A stretch of 64,000 nt of DNA, taken from assembly GCA_964594365.1 (NCBI GenBank), contig CAZQMB010000001.1:62001-126000 (forward strand), given 5' to 3'. Each line of letters starts with the position of its first letter. Positions within the stretch are counted from its first letter, which is position 1. The notes under the pieces are model-generated. The model saw nothing but the letters and a program-made list of their open reading frames with translations. It had not been told where the DNA came from and searched no databases. This document shows positions 26,831 through 34,601 of this stretch, piece by piece. A program made the position numbers and the translations under genes. Source of the DNA: CAIUSP01 sp964594365. GTDB taxonomy: Bacteria; Actinomycetota; Thermoleophilia; Solirubrobacterales; 70-9.

Positions 26831-27780
26831 GCGGGCTGACCTATCCGGGGCGGCTCACTGACCGGCTCGTTGTCATCAGACCCCTTGCCGGCGAGGAGTT
26901 CGTAGAGGATCGCCATTCGCACGAACAATCCGCTCTCCACCTGCTCGGTGATCAGGGACTGAGGTGAATCGATCACCTCGGAGGAGAGCTCCACCCCCCG
27001 GTTGACCGGGCCGGGGTGCATCAACAGTTGTCGTGGCAGCAACCTGCGCGAGTCGATCTGGTACTCGGCGGCGTACTCCCGAAGGGACGGAATCAGGCTC
27101 TGGCTCATCCTCTCCTTCTGCATCCTCAGTCCGTAGATCACATCAGCCTGCTCGATCCCATCGAGCGAGTACGCGGTCTCGCAGCCCAAGGCTGGACCGA
27201 TCTCCCGCGGGAGCAAGGTCGGCGGACCACACAGGGTGACCTCGGCGCCGACCTTGCCGAACGCAAGCGCGCAGGAACGTGCCACACGACTGTGTGCCAC
27301 ATCGCCGACGATCCAGATCTTCTTGCCGTCGAGCGATTCGAAGTGACGGCGGAGGGTATAGACGTCCAGCAGCGCCTGGCTCGGGTGCTCGTGCTTGCCG
27401 TCACCGGCGTTGATCACCGACGCATCGGTCCATCGAGCCACGAGGCGTGACGCGCCTGCCTGAGCAGAGCGGATCACTATGGCTGCGGGATCGTAAGCGG
27501 TCAGTGTCGCGACGGTGTCCTTCAACGACTCCCCCTTCTCCACCGACGAACCCTGCGCCTTGATCGAGACCACATCGGCAGATAGGCGTTTCGCAGCCAG
27601 TTCGAACGACGAAAGTGTCCTGGTACTGGGCTCGAGGAAGAGGTTCACGACGGTCCTCCCTCGCAACGTCGGGACCTTCTTGATGTCCCGGCGACCGACC
27701 TCGGCGAGTCCTTCGGCGCGTGCGAGGATCCGCTCGATCTGTTCCCGGTCGAGATCTTCGATGCCGAGCAGGTGCTGCAT
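26827..27780 (-). CDS. pyrB: Aspartate carbamoyltransferase catalytic subunit
   Basis: Commits carbamoyl phosphate to pyrimidines. 317 residues; carbamoyl-phosphate loop PSTRTLSSFE (51-60), the HPSQALLDVYTL block, and the aspartate loop QKERMSQSLIP. No pyrI regulatory gene is present. It directly abuts the pyrR stop. Confidence 0.96.
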   Translation of the reverse strand: MQHLLGIEDLDREQIERILARAEGLAEVGRRDIKKVPTLRGRTVVNLFLEPSTRTLSSFELAAKRLSADVVSIKAQGSSVEKGESLKDTVATLTAYDPAAIVIRSAQAGASRLVARWTDASVINAGDGKHEHPSQALLDVYTLRRHFESLDGKKIWIVGDVAHSRVARSCALAFGKVGAEVTLCGPPTLLPREIGPALGCETAYSLDGIEQADVIYGLRMQKERMSQSLIPSLREYAAEYQIDSRRLLPRQLLMHPGPVNRGVELSSEVIDSPQSLITEQVESGLFVRMAILYELLAGKGSDDNEPVSEPPRIGQPA

Positions 27781-28347
27781 CTAGGAGCCTCCTCCATTAC
27801 CCGCTGCGACTCCTGCGGACACGGTGACCTCGTCGACTCCGTCGGTCTCAGCGAGATGCACGTTGACCCTCTCCTGCGGCGAAGTCGGGAGGTTCTTCCC
27901 GATGTAGTCAGGACGGATCGGGATCTCACGGTGGCCGCGGTCCACCAACACCGCGAGCTGCACACGCTCGGGCCTTCCGTAGTCGAAGAGAGCATCGATC
28001 GCTGCGCGCACCGTCCTGCCTGTGAAGAGGACATCATCGACCAGGACCACCGTCCTGCCCGCGAGGTCGAAGTCGAGATGAGTCGCGTGGACCACCGGTG
28101 CTTCGCCCGAGCCGCGCCGCTCGAGATCGTCCCGATAGAAGGAGATGTCCAGATCCCCCAGAGGCACGGCTTCCTCGCTCAGCTCGGAGATCAGCGTATG
28201 GAGCCGATTGGCGAGTACTGCCCCGCGCGTGTGGATCCCGACTACGGCCAGACCCTCACCGTCAGGATTCTTCTCGACGACCTCGTGCGCGATGCGGGTA
28301 AGGGCCCTGCGCAACGAGTCCTCGTCGAGGACGCAATTTTCTGTCAT
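27781..28347 (-). CDS. pyrR: Pyrimidine operon regulator PyrR (uracil phosphoribosyltransferase fold)
   Basis: UMP/UTP-responsive RNA-binding repressor of pyr genes. ATG 28347 is preferred because AAGGAG lies 5 nt upstream (188 residues); a GTG 7 codons upstream sits in the RNA hairpin. PRPP motif VVLVDDVLFTGRT at 100-112, GIHTRGAVLANRL near the start. It is the first gene of the operon, with its own predicted RNA target in the leader. Confidence 0.95.
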   Translation of the reverse strand: MTENCVLDEDSLRRALTRIAHEVVEKNPDGEGLAVVGIHTRGAVLANRLHTLISELSEEAVPLGDLDISFYRDDLERRGSGEAPVVHATHLDFDLAGRTVVLVDDVLFTGRTVRAAIDALFDYGRPERVQLAVLVDRGHREIPIRPDYIGKNLPTSPQERVNVHLAETDGVDEVTVSAGVAAGNGGGS

Positions 28348-28360
28348 GCCGCTCCTTCTT

Positions 28361-28374
28361 GGTCTCACTGGACC
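28361..28374 (-). promoter_or_regulatory. Putative PyrR-binding RNA hairpin in pyrR leader
   Basis: Minus strand GGTC-CAGTGA-GACC folds as a short stem-loop whose loop region reads UCCAGUGAG, the hallmark of PyrR-binding loops. It ends 3-5 nt from the purine-rich SD (AAGGAG) of pyrR. No terminator follows, so translational repression, as described for mycobacteria, fits better than Bacillus-type attenuation. Confidence 0.65.
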
Positions 28375-28398
28375 GGGTTAAAGGATCGTTCGGCTACG

Positions 28399-28404
28399 AG
28401 CCTA
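28399..28404 (-). promoter_or_regulatory. Candidate -10 box (TAGGCT) of the pyr operon
   Basis: TAGGCT on the minus strand, 51 nt before the pyrR ATG. It gives a leader that contains the PyrR hairpin. No clear -35. A GC stem (TGGGGCG/CGCCCCA) just upstream could be the rnz-side end structure; it lacks a T-run. Confidence 0.35.
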
Positions 28405-28454
28405 GCAGCGCTCTCCGACGGTTTGGGGCGAGTCGCCCCAGCTGGCGCTGCGTG

Positions 28455-29447
28455 TCAGCCGTCGGCCGCGGCATCGGTAAGCGAGGCGGTCTCTGCCTGA
28501 ACCGCTTCCCTCGCACCGTTGGCGACCAACTTCGGCGCACCGCGCTCCGGGTAGGGGATCTCGACCAGATCGAAGTCCCTCGGAGCGATCGTCTCCGCGT
28601 GGACCTCCCGGGCCTCCTCGAGGACATCGCCGATTCGGTAGCGAGTGGAGATGTGGACCAGCGCGAGCATCTCGACCCCTGCCGCCGCTGCCAGCTCGGC
28701 AGCTTCTCTAGCAGTGGAGTGACCGGTCTCGACGGCGCGCTGGGCATCCTCGTCGGCGAAACTGGAGTCGTGGATCAACAGCTGGGCACCACGGGCAGCT
28801 GCCGATGTGAGTGAGGAGGGCCGGGTGTCACCCGTCACCACCACCCGCCTCCCGGGCCTCGCCTCACCGAGGACCTGTTCCGGCTCGACCTCACCCCCGG
28901 CCACTTCCACCACATGCCCACGCTGCAGTCGGCCGAAATCTCGCTCATCGGTGATGCCGAGCCTGGCTGCTTCGGCGGGATCGAACCTCCCCGGTCGCTC
29001 GGGCTCGATCAGTGCGTAGCCGTAGGCCTCGACTCGATGTTCGACCGGAAACCCGTGGATGCCGAAGCCCTCGTAGGGGATCTCGTCCCCTGGCTGCATC
29101 TCGACCAACTCGATCGGATAGGACACCCTGCCGATGATCCGCCCCAATGACGCGTAGAGCGCCTCCAGTCCTCTGGGCCCGAGGATGCGGAGCGGGCGCT
29201 CTCGCCCATGGAGGTCGTAGGTCTTCAGCAGGCCGGGCAGACCCAGGTAGTGATCGGCGTGGAAGTGCGTCAGATAGATGTCGTCGACCGCAACGAGCCC
29301 GAGTGAACGCATCAGTTGACGCTGGGCGCCCTCACCACAATCGATCATCACCCGGGCGCCGCCTGCACGTAAGAGCACGCATGCGGTTGCCCGCCGCGCG
29401 GTCGGCACAGAACCACCGGTTCCCATGAATGCAACGGACAGGTCCAT
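28455..29447 (-). CDS. rnz: Ribonuclease Z
   Basis: Endonuclease that trims tRNA 3' trailers. Start ATG 29447 gives 330 residues opening MDLSVAFMGTGGSVPT. The metallo-beta-lactamase motif is HFHADH (61-66), followed by the VTGDTRP and IHDSSF metal-ligand segments and the HSTAREAAELA block. Both tRNAs in the window lack encoded CCA, consistent with RNase Z being needed. TAGCCT -10 box 8 nt before the ATG. Confidence 0.95.
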   Translation of the reverse strand: MDLSVAFMGTGGSVPTARRATACVLLRAGGARVMIDCGEGAQRQLMRSLGLVAVDDIYLTHFHADHYLGLPGLLKTYDLHGRERPLRILGPRGLEALYASLGRIIGRVSYPIELVEMQPGDEIPYEGFGIHGFPVEHRVEAYGYALIEPERPGRFDPAEAARLGITDERDFGRLQRGHVVEVAGGEVEPEQVLGEARPGRRVVVTGDTRPSSLTSAAARGAQLLIHDSSFADEDAQRAVETGHSTAREAAELAAAAGVEMLALVHISTRYRIGDVLEEAREVHAETIAPRDFDLVEIPYPERGAPKLVANGAREAVQAETASLTDAAADG

Positions 29448-29455
29448 CCACGCGG

Positions 29456-29461
29456 AGGCTA
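29456..29461 (-). promoter_or_regulatory. -10 box (TAGCCT) of rnz
   Basis: TAGCCT on the minus strand ends 8 nt before the rnz ATG; leaderless-type. Confidence 0.4.
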
Positions 29462-29612
29462 GAGGCGCACGGGAGCGAGCGGTGGGCGCTCGAAACCGCG
29501 CCGTTCCGCGAGACGAGGTGTTCCTGCTAGCGATGAGTCTCCTACTCTTTTCGTCCCCATGCTCATGACGGCACCTGACCCCTCGCCCCGCGCTGCGCTG
29601 CATGGGAGACGA

Positions 29613-30599
29613 ATGAGAATCGTCGCCTTGACCGCAGGGATCGCGATGCTGATCTCGTTCACCATCGGAAGCCCTGCAGACGCTGCGGGCACAGCTGGGG
29701 GCACCTTCAGGGCCTCGGCTTCACCGCCGAGAAGCGTTCAGCCTCACCTGAAGGGTGACGTGCTCTCAAGAGTCAACTCACTCGCTTTGGCGGGAAGATC
29801 TCGTGGTCTCCGAGGCAAGGTCTTCATGAAGATCGGCGATTCGAACTCGTGGTTCCCTACTTACCTGCAGGGAGCCGGATGTGGTCCCATGAACCTCTCC
29901 GAACACAAGACCCTGCGGAAGACGATCGATTGGTATCGCGCTGGCAGGCTGGATAGTTCCATGACCGATCTCCCGTGCGCGGTGGGCAACTCGTTCACCC
30001 GGGACAGCGCCGCAACCAAACCATGCGAGACCTCCGCCTGGCCGCTTTCCGACTTGCCATCCCCACCGAGCAGCGGATACTGCGACACGCCAGCGCCCAC
30101 CGAGTGTGTCCTTCCCGAGACCCCGATCGAATGCGAGGCGAGACTTCTCAGACCCAGCCTCGCTCTGGTGATGATCGGAACGAATGATGCAGGATTTGGA
30201 GGTTCTCCCGACCCCTTCGAGTCGAATCTGCGTCAGATCGTCCGCTCGCTCACGCAGCGCTCGATCGTCCCGGTTCTCTCGACGATCCCTCCGCGGACCG
30301 ACAGTGAGCAGAGACGTCTGCTCGGGCTGGAGATCAATGAACGCATTCGCAAGGTTGCGCGCGAGGCCCGTCTCCCTTTGTTCGACCTCTGGCTCGCGTT
30401 GAATCGCAGCTCGAGCCTGATCGACGGCGGTCTGCTTCCGGATGGAGTCCATCTCAATGTTCTGGGGGGATGGGGGGCCTTTCCGTGGGCGGGGCTGTCG
30501 ATGTTCCTCGGACCTACGGGCCTGAGATACGGTTCGAACCTCCGTAACTTGCTCACTCTCGAGCTACTCGAGAGACTCAGGCTCCGCACAGCCCTTTGA
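29613..30599 (+). CDS. Secreted SGNH/GDSL-type hydrolase
   Basis: 328-residue exported esterase/lipase-like protein. Signal peptide: MRIVALTAGIAMLISFTIGS followed by ADAAG. SGNH blocks: block I KIGDSNSW (catalytic Ser77), block III MIGTNDAG, block V PDGVHLN (Asp/His). A Cys-rich insertion between blocks I and III suggests disulfides. ATG 29613 is chosen because GGGAG is just upstream and the signal peptide begins there. Longer in-frame starts exist. Substrate unknown; not part of an operon. Confidence 0.82.
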   Translation: MRIVALTAGIAMLISFTIGSPADAAGTAGGTFRASASPPRSVQPHLKGDVLSRVNSLALAGRSRGLRGKVFMKIGDSNSWFPTYLQGAGCGPMNLSEHKTLRKTIDWYRAGRLDSSMTDLPCAVGNSFTRDSAATKPCETSAWPLSDLPSPPSSGYCDTPAPTECVLPETPIECEARLLRPSLALVMIGTNDAGFGGSPDPFESNLRQIVRSLTQRSIVPVLSTIPPRTDSEQRRLLGLEINERIRKVAREARLPLFDLWLALNRSSSLIDGGLLPDGVHLNVLGGWGAFPWAGLSMFLGPTGLRYGSNLRNLLTLELLERLRLRTAL

Positions 30600-30628
30600 C
30601 AGTCCCGACGGGCCTGTCCCGCTGCTCC

Positions 30629-30634
30629 TAGACT
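30629..30634 (+). promoter_or_regulatory. Candidate -10 box (TAGACT) for tRNA-Arg
   Basis: TAGACT lies 11 nt before the mature tRNA 5' end. A perfect TTGACA at 30596-30601 is 27 bp upstream, too far for a normal spacer. Confidence 0.35.
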
Positions 30635-30645
30635 GATCTCTACAG

Positions 30646-30719
30646 GCGCCCGTAGCTCAGCTGGATAGAGCGCGTGCCTCCGGAGCACGAGGTCACAGGT
30701 TCGAATCCTGTCGGGCGCG
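30646..30719 (+). tRNA. tRNA-Arg (anticodon CCG)
   Basis: Complete cloverleaf: acceptor GCGCCCG/CGGGCGC, D-stem GCTC/GAGC, anticodon stem CGTGC/GCACG with loop CTCCGGA (anticodon at 30680-30682), T-arm ACAGG-TTCGAAT-CCTGT, discriminator G at 30719. No encoded CCA. The ATG of the alkylsulfatase begins two bases later. Confidence 0.97.
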
Positions 30720-30720
30720 T

Positions 30721-32559
30721 ATGACTCAGGGAATGCCGGACTTCGCTGACGAGAACGACTTCGCCGAAGCCACGCAGGGTCTCGTGGCGGCCTACGAAGG
30801 TGCCGCCATCCTGGACGCAGACGGGAACGAGGTCTGGGCGCCCTCTCGATATGCGTTCGTAGACGGAGATGCGCCGGAGACCGTGAACCCGAGTCTCTGG
30901 CGCCAGACCAAGCTGCTCAGGATCGCGGGGCTGTTCGAGGTCTGCGAGGGCATCTACCAGCTGCGAGGGTTCGACCTCTCGAACATGCACGTGATCGAGA
31001 GCAACGACGGCATCATCGTGGTCGATCCGCTGATCACCACCGAGACAGCCGCAGCAGCGATCGCGCATTACCGGGAGCACCGTGGAGACCGACCCGTCAT
31101 CGGACTCATCTACACCCACAGCCACATCGATCACTTCGGTGGAGCCAAGGGACTCTTCCCGGATGGAGTCCCGGACGACCTCCCGGTCATGGCACCCGCC
31201 GGCTTCACGGCGGAGGCCGTCGGAGAGAACGTCTTCTGCGGCATCGCGATGGCCCGCCGTGCCGCCTACATGTACGCAGCGGCGCTCGAACCGGGGCCAG
31301 AGGGGCAAATGGGTGCAGGGCTGGGCCTCACCACCTCGACGGGCTCGATCAGCCTGATCCGTCCGAACGACGAGATCTCCGGGACGGGTCAGGAGAGGAC
31401 CCTCGACGGAGTCCGGATGGAATTCCAGATCACCGCCGACTCAGAGGCACCAGCGAACATGAGCATCTTCTTCCCCGACCATCAGGCGCTCTGCGTTGCG
31501 GACATCGCCGTACACGGACTGCACAATCTGATGACACCGAGAGGGGCTCTGGTTCGCGATGGCCACGCATGGGCCGGTTATCTGGGCGAGGCACTGGACC
31601 TGTTCGGAGACGAGACTCAGGTCATGTTCGCGGGCCATCACTGGCCGATCCGCGGCAGCGAAAGGGTCAGGGAGAGACTCGCGCTCCAGAGAGATCTCTA
31701 CACCTACCTGCACGACCAGACCGTGCGGATGATCAACCTCGGATACACGGGTGCCGAGATCGCAGAAGAACTCGAGCTGCCCGAGAGTCTCGCCTCGGAG
31801 TGGAGTTGCCGTGACTATTACGGCTCGGTGAGCCACAACGTAAAGGCGATCTACCAGCGATACATGGGCTGGTTCGACGGAAACCCCGCGCACCTCTGGC
31901 AGCATCCGCCGACCGAGGCGGGGAAGCGATACGTCGAGTTGGCAGGTGGCCCCGAAGCTCTGATCGAGAAGGCGGAGGCGGCACTGGATGCCGGCGACTT
32001 TCGCTGGGCGGCAGAGATCTCATCTCACCTCGTTTTCGCCGACCCCGGAAACGTCGAGGCGCGCAATCTGGAGGCCCGGGCCTTGGAACAACTCGGCTAC
32101 GGGGCCGAGAATGCCACCTGGCGCAACTTCTTCCTGATGGGCGCGCATGAGCTGAGGGAGGGCCGCGTGGGAGCGCCGGTCATCGCGACCCCCCTCGACA
32201 TGGTCTCCGCGTTGACCGTCGAGCAGATACTCGGTGCAATGGCGCTTCGACTCGATGGCCCTCGGGCAGCCGGATCCCGAGTGGAACTCCGCTGGGAGAT
32301 CTCCGACACCGGCGAGGCCTTCGTCCTCAACCTCTCGAACGGCGCCCTCACGCACCGGCCGGCCCGAGACGGGGCCAAGCCCCCGACCACCCTTCGCATG
32401 GAGCGGGCAACGCTGGACGCGTTGATCGCCAAGACCGAGCCGGTCGAGGACCTGCTCGGCAGCGGACGCATCACGGTCGAAGGAGATCCGATGAAGCTCG
32501 GCGAGTTGCTCTCGTTCCTCGACGAGCCCGATCCGGACTTCGAGATCGTCGCGCCCTAG
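30721..32559 (+). CDS. Alkyl sulfatase / MBL-fold sulfohydrolase (BDS1/SdsA family)
   Basis: 612-residue alkylsulfatase cleaving alkyl sulfate esters. Metallo-beta-lactamase core with THSHIDHFGG (132-141), then MFAGHHWP, an alpha-helical dimerisation region, and a C-terminal SCP2-like lipid-binding domain (from about residue 505). No signal peptide. The first ATG is separated by one base from tRNA-Arg, leaving no room for an SD; an ATG four codons in (30733) has a weak AGGGA. The stop shares a CTAG palindrome with convergent rfbG. Confidence 0.9.
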   Translation: MTQGMPDFADENDFAEATQGLVAAYEGAAILDADGNEVWAPSRYAFVDGDAPETVNPSLWRQTKLLRIAGLFEVCEGIYQLRGFDLSNMHVIESNDGIIVVDPLITTETAAAAIAHYREHRGDRPVIGLIYTHSHIDHFGGAKGLFPDGVPDDLPVMAPAGFTAEAVGENVFCGIAMARRAAYMYAAALEPGPEGQMGAGLGLTTSTGSISLIRPNDEISGTGQERTLDGVRMEFQITADSEAPANMSIFFPDHQALCVADIAVHGLHNLMTPRGALVRDGHAWAGYLGEALDLFGDETQVMFAGHHWPIRGSERVRERLALQRDLYTYLHDQTVRMINLGYTGAEIAEELELPESLASEWSCRDYYGSVSHNVKAIYQRYMGWFDGNPAHLWQHPPTEAGKRYVELAGGPEALIEKAEAALDAGDFRWAAEISSHLVFADPGNVEARNLEARALEQLGYGAENATWRNFFLMGAHELREGRVGAPVIATPLDMVSALTVEQILGAMALRLDGPRAAGSRVELRWEISDTGEAFVLNLSNGALTHRPARDGAKPPTTLRMERATLDALIAKTEPVEDLLGSGRITVEGDPMKLGELLSFLDEPDPDFEIVAP

Positions 32560-33551
32560 CCGACCGGTTTCCGGGCGACCGCCTCGGGGTGTTCCGCATA
32601 CCACTCGTAAGTTGCAGCGAGTCCGTCGGACAGGTCTACCCGAGGTGTCCAGCCGCACATCTCCGCGATCTTGCCCGAATCGAGGAACTGTCGGTCGATC
32701 TCCCCGTCGGGCGTGCCGGAGCCGCGGATCTCAGGCTTCACCTCGGCCCCGGAGACCTCACAAATCATTTCCACCACCTCGAGGACCGACCATGGCCGGC
32801 CTGAGCCTGCGTTGAATGCTTCTCCTCCAACGCTGTCTCCGGATTCGAGCGCATCCGCAACGGCGAGATAGGCATCGGCAGCGTCGGTCACGTAGAGGTA
32901 GTCACGCTCCGGAGTGCCGTCGGACCTGAGCACCGGCGCCCTTCCGGAGAGGATCGCACCGATCGTCTCAGGGATCAGCCGAGCGAAGTTGAGGTCACCC
33001 CCGCCGTACAAGTTCGCGAAGCGGGTGACGGCTACCGGCATCCCGTAGGTGGACCAGTAAGAGCGGGCGATCAGATCCGCCGCGGCCTTCGAGACGTCAT
33101 ATGGATAGCTGGCCAGCAACGGCGCCTCCTCTCGGTATGGAAGGTCTTCTTGGGCGCCGTAGGCCTTGTCGGACGATGCCACAACCGTGCGTGTTCCCTG
33201 ATCGAGCCTTCGAACCGCTTCGAGGAGGTTCCATGTGCCGGCCACGTTGACCTCCAGCGTGGGCAAAGGGGACGCATTTGCCTCGCCGACCTGCGTCTGG
33301 GCGGCGAGATGGAAGACGAGGTCCGGCGAGAACCGGTCGATCGAGTCACCTACACCGTCTCGGTCGAGCAGGTCCATCTGGATGTCCTGGACCTCGCTCT
33401 CTATCCCGAGCAGAGCGAGCGAAGAGACGCGCTCACCGGTCGGAGGACGGTCGAGACCGGCAACCTCGATGCCGCGGTCCAGTAACGCCCTGCACAGCCA
33501 TCCACCTGCGAATCCGCGAGAGCCGGTCACCAGCGCCTTCGCTGCGCTCAT
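32556..33551 (-). CDS. rfbG: NAD-dependent sugar-nucleotide epimerase/dehydratase, probably CDP-glucose 4,6-dehydratase
   Basis: 331-residue extended short-chain dehydrogenase. NAD motif TGSRGFAGG, catalytic YPYDVSK (Tyr-x3-Lys), and VASSDKAYG, which recalls RfbG. Coupled by a 4-bp overlap to an RfbF-like cytidylyltransferase, so the likely substrate is CDP-glucose, leading to CDP-4-keto-6-deoxyglucose. A GDP- or dTDP-sugar enzyme cannot be excluded from sequence alone. ATG 33551 chosen; upstream frame is a shadow of rfbF. Confidence 0.8.
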   Translation of the reverse strand: MSAAKALVTGSRGFAGGWLCRALLDRGIEVAGLDRPPTGERVSSLALLGIESEVQDIQMDLLDRDGVGDSIDRFSPDLVFHLAAQTQVGEANASPLPTLEVNVAGTWNLLEAVRRLDQGTRTVVASSDKAYGAQEDLPYREEAPLLASYPYDVSKAAADLIARSYWSTYGMPVAVTRFANLYGGGDLNFARLIPETIGAILSGRAPVLRSDGTPERDYLYVTDAADAYLAVADALESGDSVGGEAFNAGSGRPWSVLEVVEMICEVSGAEVKPEIRGSGTPDGEIDRQFLDSGKIAEMCGWTPRVDLSDGLAATYEWYAEHPEAVARKPVG

Positions 33552-34279
33552 CGGTCCCATCCTCCCCACGGCGCAGGTCCAGCGGCGAGCAGATCCTCGA
33601 GCGCCTGCCGATCCTTGTAGGTGTCCATGCAACGCCAGAAGCCCTGATGTCTGAAAGCACGAAGCTGCTCCTTCGCGGCGAGCGACTCGAGCGGTTCCCG
33701 CTCCAGTACGGAGTCCTCGTCCAAATGCTCCTGGACTCCCGGCTCGAAGATGAAGAAACCACCGTTGACCCAACCGTCGAGGATGGGCTTCTCCGCGAAT
33801 CCATGGACGCGATCCTCAGCATCGATCTGGGCCAGCCCGAACTGCAACTCAGGTCTGATCACCGTCATGGTCGCGAGACAGCCGTGGCGGTCGTGCTCTG
33901 CCAGTTCGGTGGCGAGATCGACATCTGCGAGGCCGTCAGCGTAGGTGAGCGCAAAGCGTCGGCCACCCATCTCCCTCGCGGCCCTGAGGACCCGACCACC
34001 GGTCTCGGTGCTCTCGCCCGTGTCCAGGCAGGTCACGGTGATCCCGTCTGGCCACTCGACACCTTGGACCCACTCGGTGATCTGTTCGCCCTTGTAGCCG
34101 GTCAGGAGCAAGAACTCCCTGAATCCTTGGCTGGCATAGATGCCGATCACGTGCCAGAGGATCGGTACTCCGCCGACCTCGACCAGGGCCTTGGGGAGGG
34201 ATTCCGTACGTTCGCTGAGCCTGGTGCCTCGACCTCCGCAGAGGATCGCCACCGGTAGCACTTGGGCGTCGCCGCTCAC
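33548..34279 (-). CDS. rfbF: Glucose-1-phosphate cytidylyltransferase-like nucleotidyltransferase
   Basis: 243 residues, sugar-phosphate nucleotidyltransferase fold. Pyrophosphorylase motif LCGGRGTRL (13-21), PKALVEVGG, LTYADGLADVDL, and the RfbF-like GFWRCMDTYKD near the C-terminus. Makes CDP-glucose from glucose-1-phosphate and CTP if the RfbF assignment holds. GTG start with a TATCCT box 6 nt upstream. Confidence 0.85.
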   Translation of the reverse strand: MSGDAQVLPVAILCGGRGTRLSERTESLPKALVEVGGVPILWHVIGIYASQGFREFLLLTGYKGEQITEWVQGVEWPDGITVTCLDTGESTETGGRVLRAAREMGGRRFALTYADGLADVDLATELAEHDRHGCLATMTVIRPELQFGLAQIDAEDRVHGFAEKPILDGWVNGGFFIFEPGVQEHLDEDSVLEREPLESLAAKEQLRAFRHQGFWRCMDTYKDRQALEDLLAAGPAPWGGWDR

Positions 34280-34285
34280 GCCCAG

Positions 34286-34291
34286 AGGATA
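34286..34291 (-). promoter_or_regulatory. -10 box (TATCCT) of rfbF
   Basis: TATCCT on the minus strand ends 6 nt before the rfbF GTG; leaderless-type. It suggests rfbFG can be transcribed apart from the riboswitch-controlled genes. Confidence 0.4.
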
Positions 34292-34306
34292 GGACGGGAT
34301 CGGGGA

Positions 34307-34579
34307 TCAGCCGCCAGCGACTGCAGGCAGGATGGTGACCTCGTCGCCGTCGGAGATCGGCGTCTCGAGTCCATCCTGGAAGCGGATGTCCTCACCGGAG
34401 ACGTACACGTTCACGAAACGTCTCAGGTCTCCGTCCTGGGTGATGCGCTCTCGAAGGTCCGCGTGTTGCGTGAAGACCGCATCCAACGCCTCTCCGACGG
34501 TCGCGCCATCGACCTCGACCTCATCTGCGCCGCCTGTGGCGACTCGGAGCTGACTGGGAATCTTGACGGTTACCGACAT
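34307..34579 (-). CDS. MoaD/ThiS-family sulfur-carrier protein
   Basis: 90-residue ubiquitin-fold sulfur carrier. The chain begins MSVTVKIPSQLRV, has the VNVYVSGEDI strand and ends DGDEVTILPAVAGG. The C-terminal Gly-Gly is the site of adenylation and thiocarboxylation. It is longer than MoaD/ThiS and matches CysO/MoaD2-type carriers. No molybdopterin or thiamine gene is nearby. It lies 22 bp downstream of a threonine-synthase-like enzyme, as cysO sits next to cysM in mycobacteria. No activating E1 or metalloprotease is in the window. Confidence 0.88.
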   Translation of the reverse strand: MSVTVKIPSQLRVATGGADEVEVDGATVGEALDAVFTQHADLRERITQDGDLRRFVNVYVSGEDIRFQDGLETPISDGDEVTILPAVAGG

Positions 34580-34588
34580 CGGTGCAGG

Positions 34589-34594
34589 ATCGTA
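34589..34594 (-). promoter_or_regulatory. Candidate -10 box (TACGAT) of the sulfur-carrier gene
   Basis: TACGAT on the minus strand ends 9 nt before the ATG, between thrC and the carrier gene. It may give extra transcription in addition to read-through from thrC. Confidence 0.3.
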
Positions 34595-34601
34595 GCGGCC
34601 C

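Noticed and set aside
30596..30601. Perfect TTGACA as -35 for tRNA-Arg
   Set aside because: The nearest good -10 (TAGACT) is 27 bp away and the hexamer overlaps the SGNH stop codon.
30646..32559. tRNA-Arg as an integration site with the sulfatase as island cargo
   Set aside because: No integrase gene and no repeated tRNA 3' sequence seen elsewhere in the window.
34307..34579. Calling the carrier protein MoaD of molybdopterin synthesis
   Set aside because: No molybdopterin genes adjoin it, and its length and PLP-enzyme partner fit CysO/MoaD2-like carriers better.
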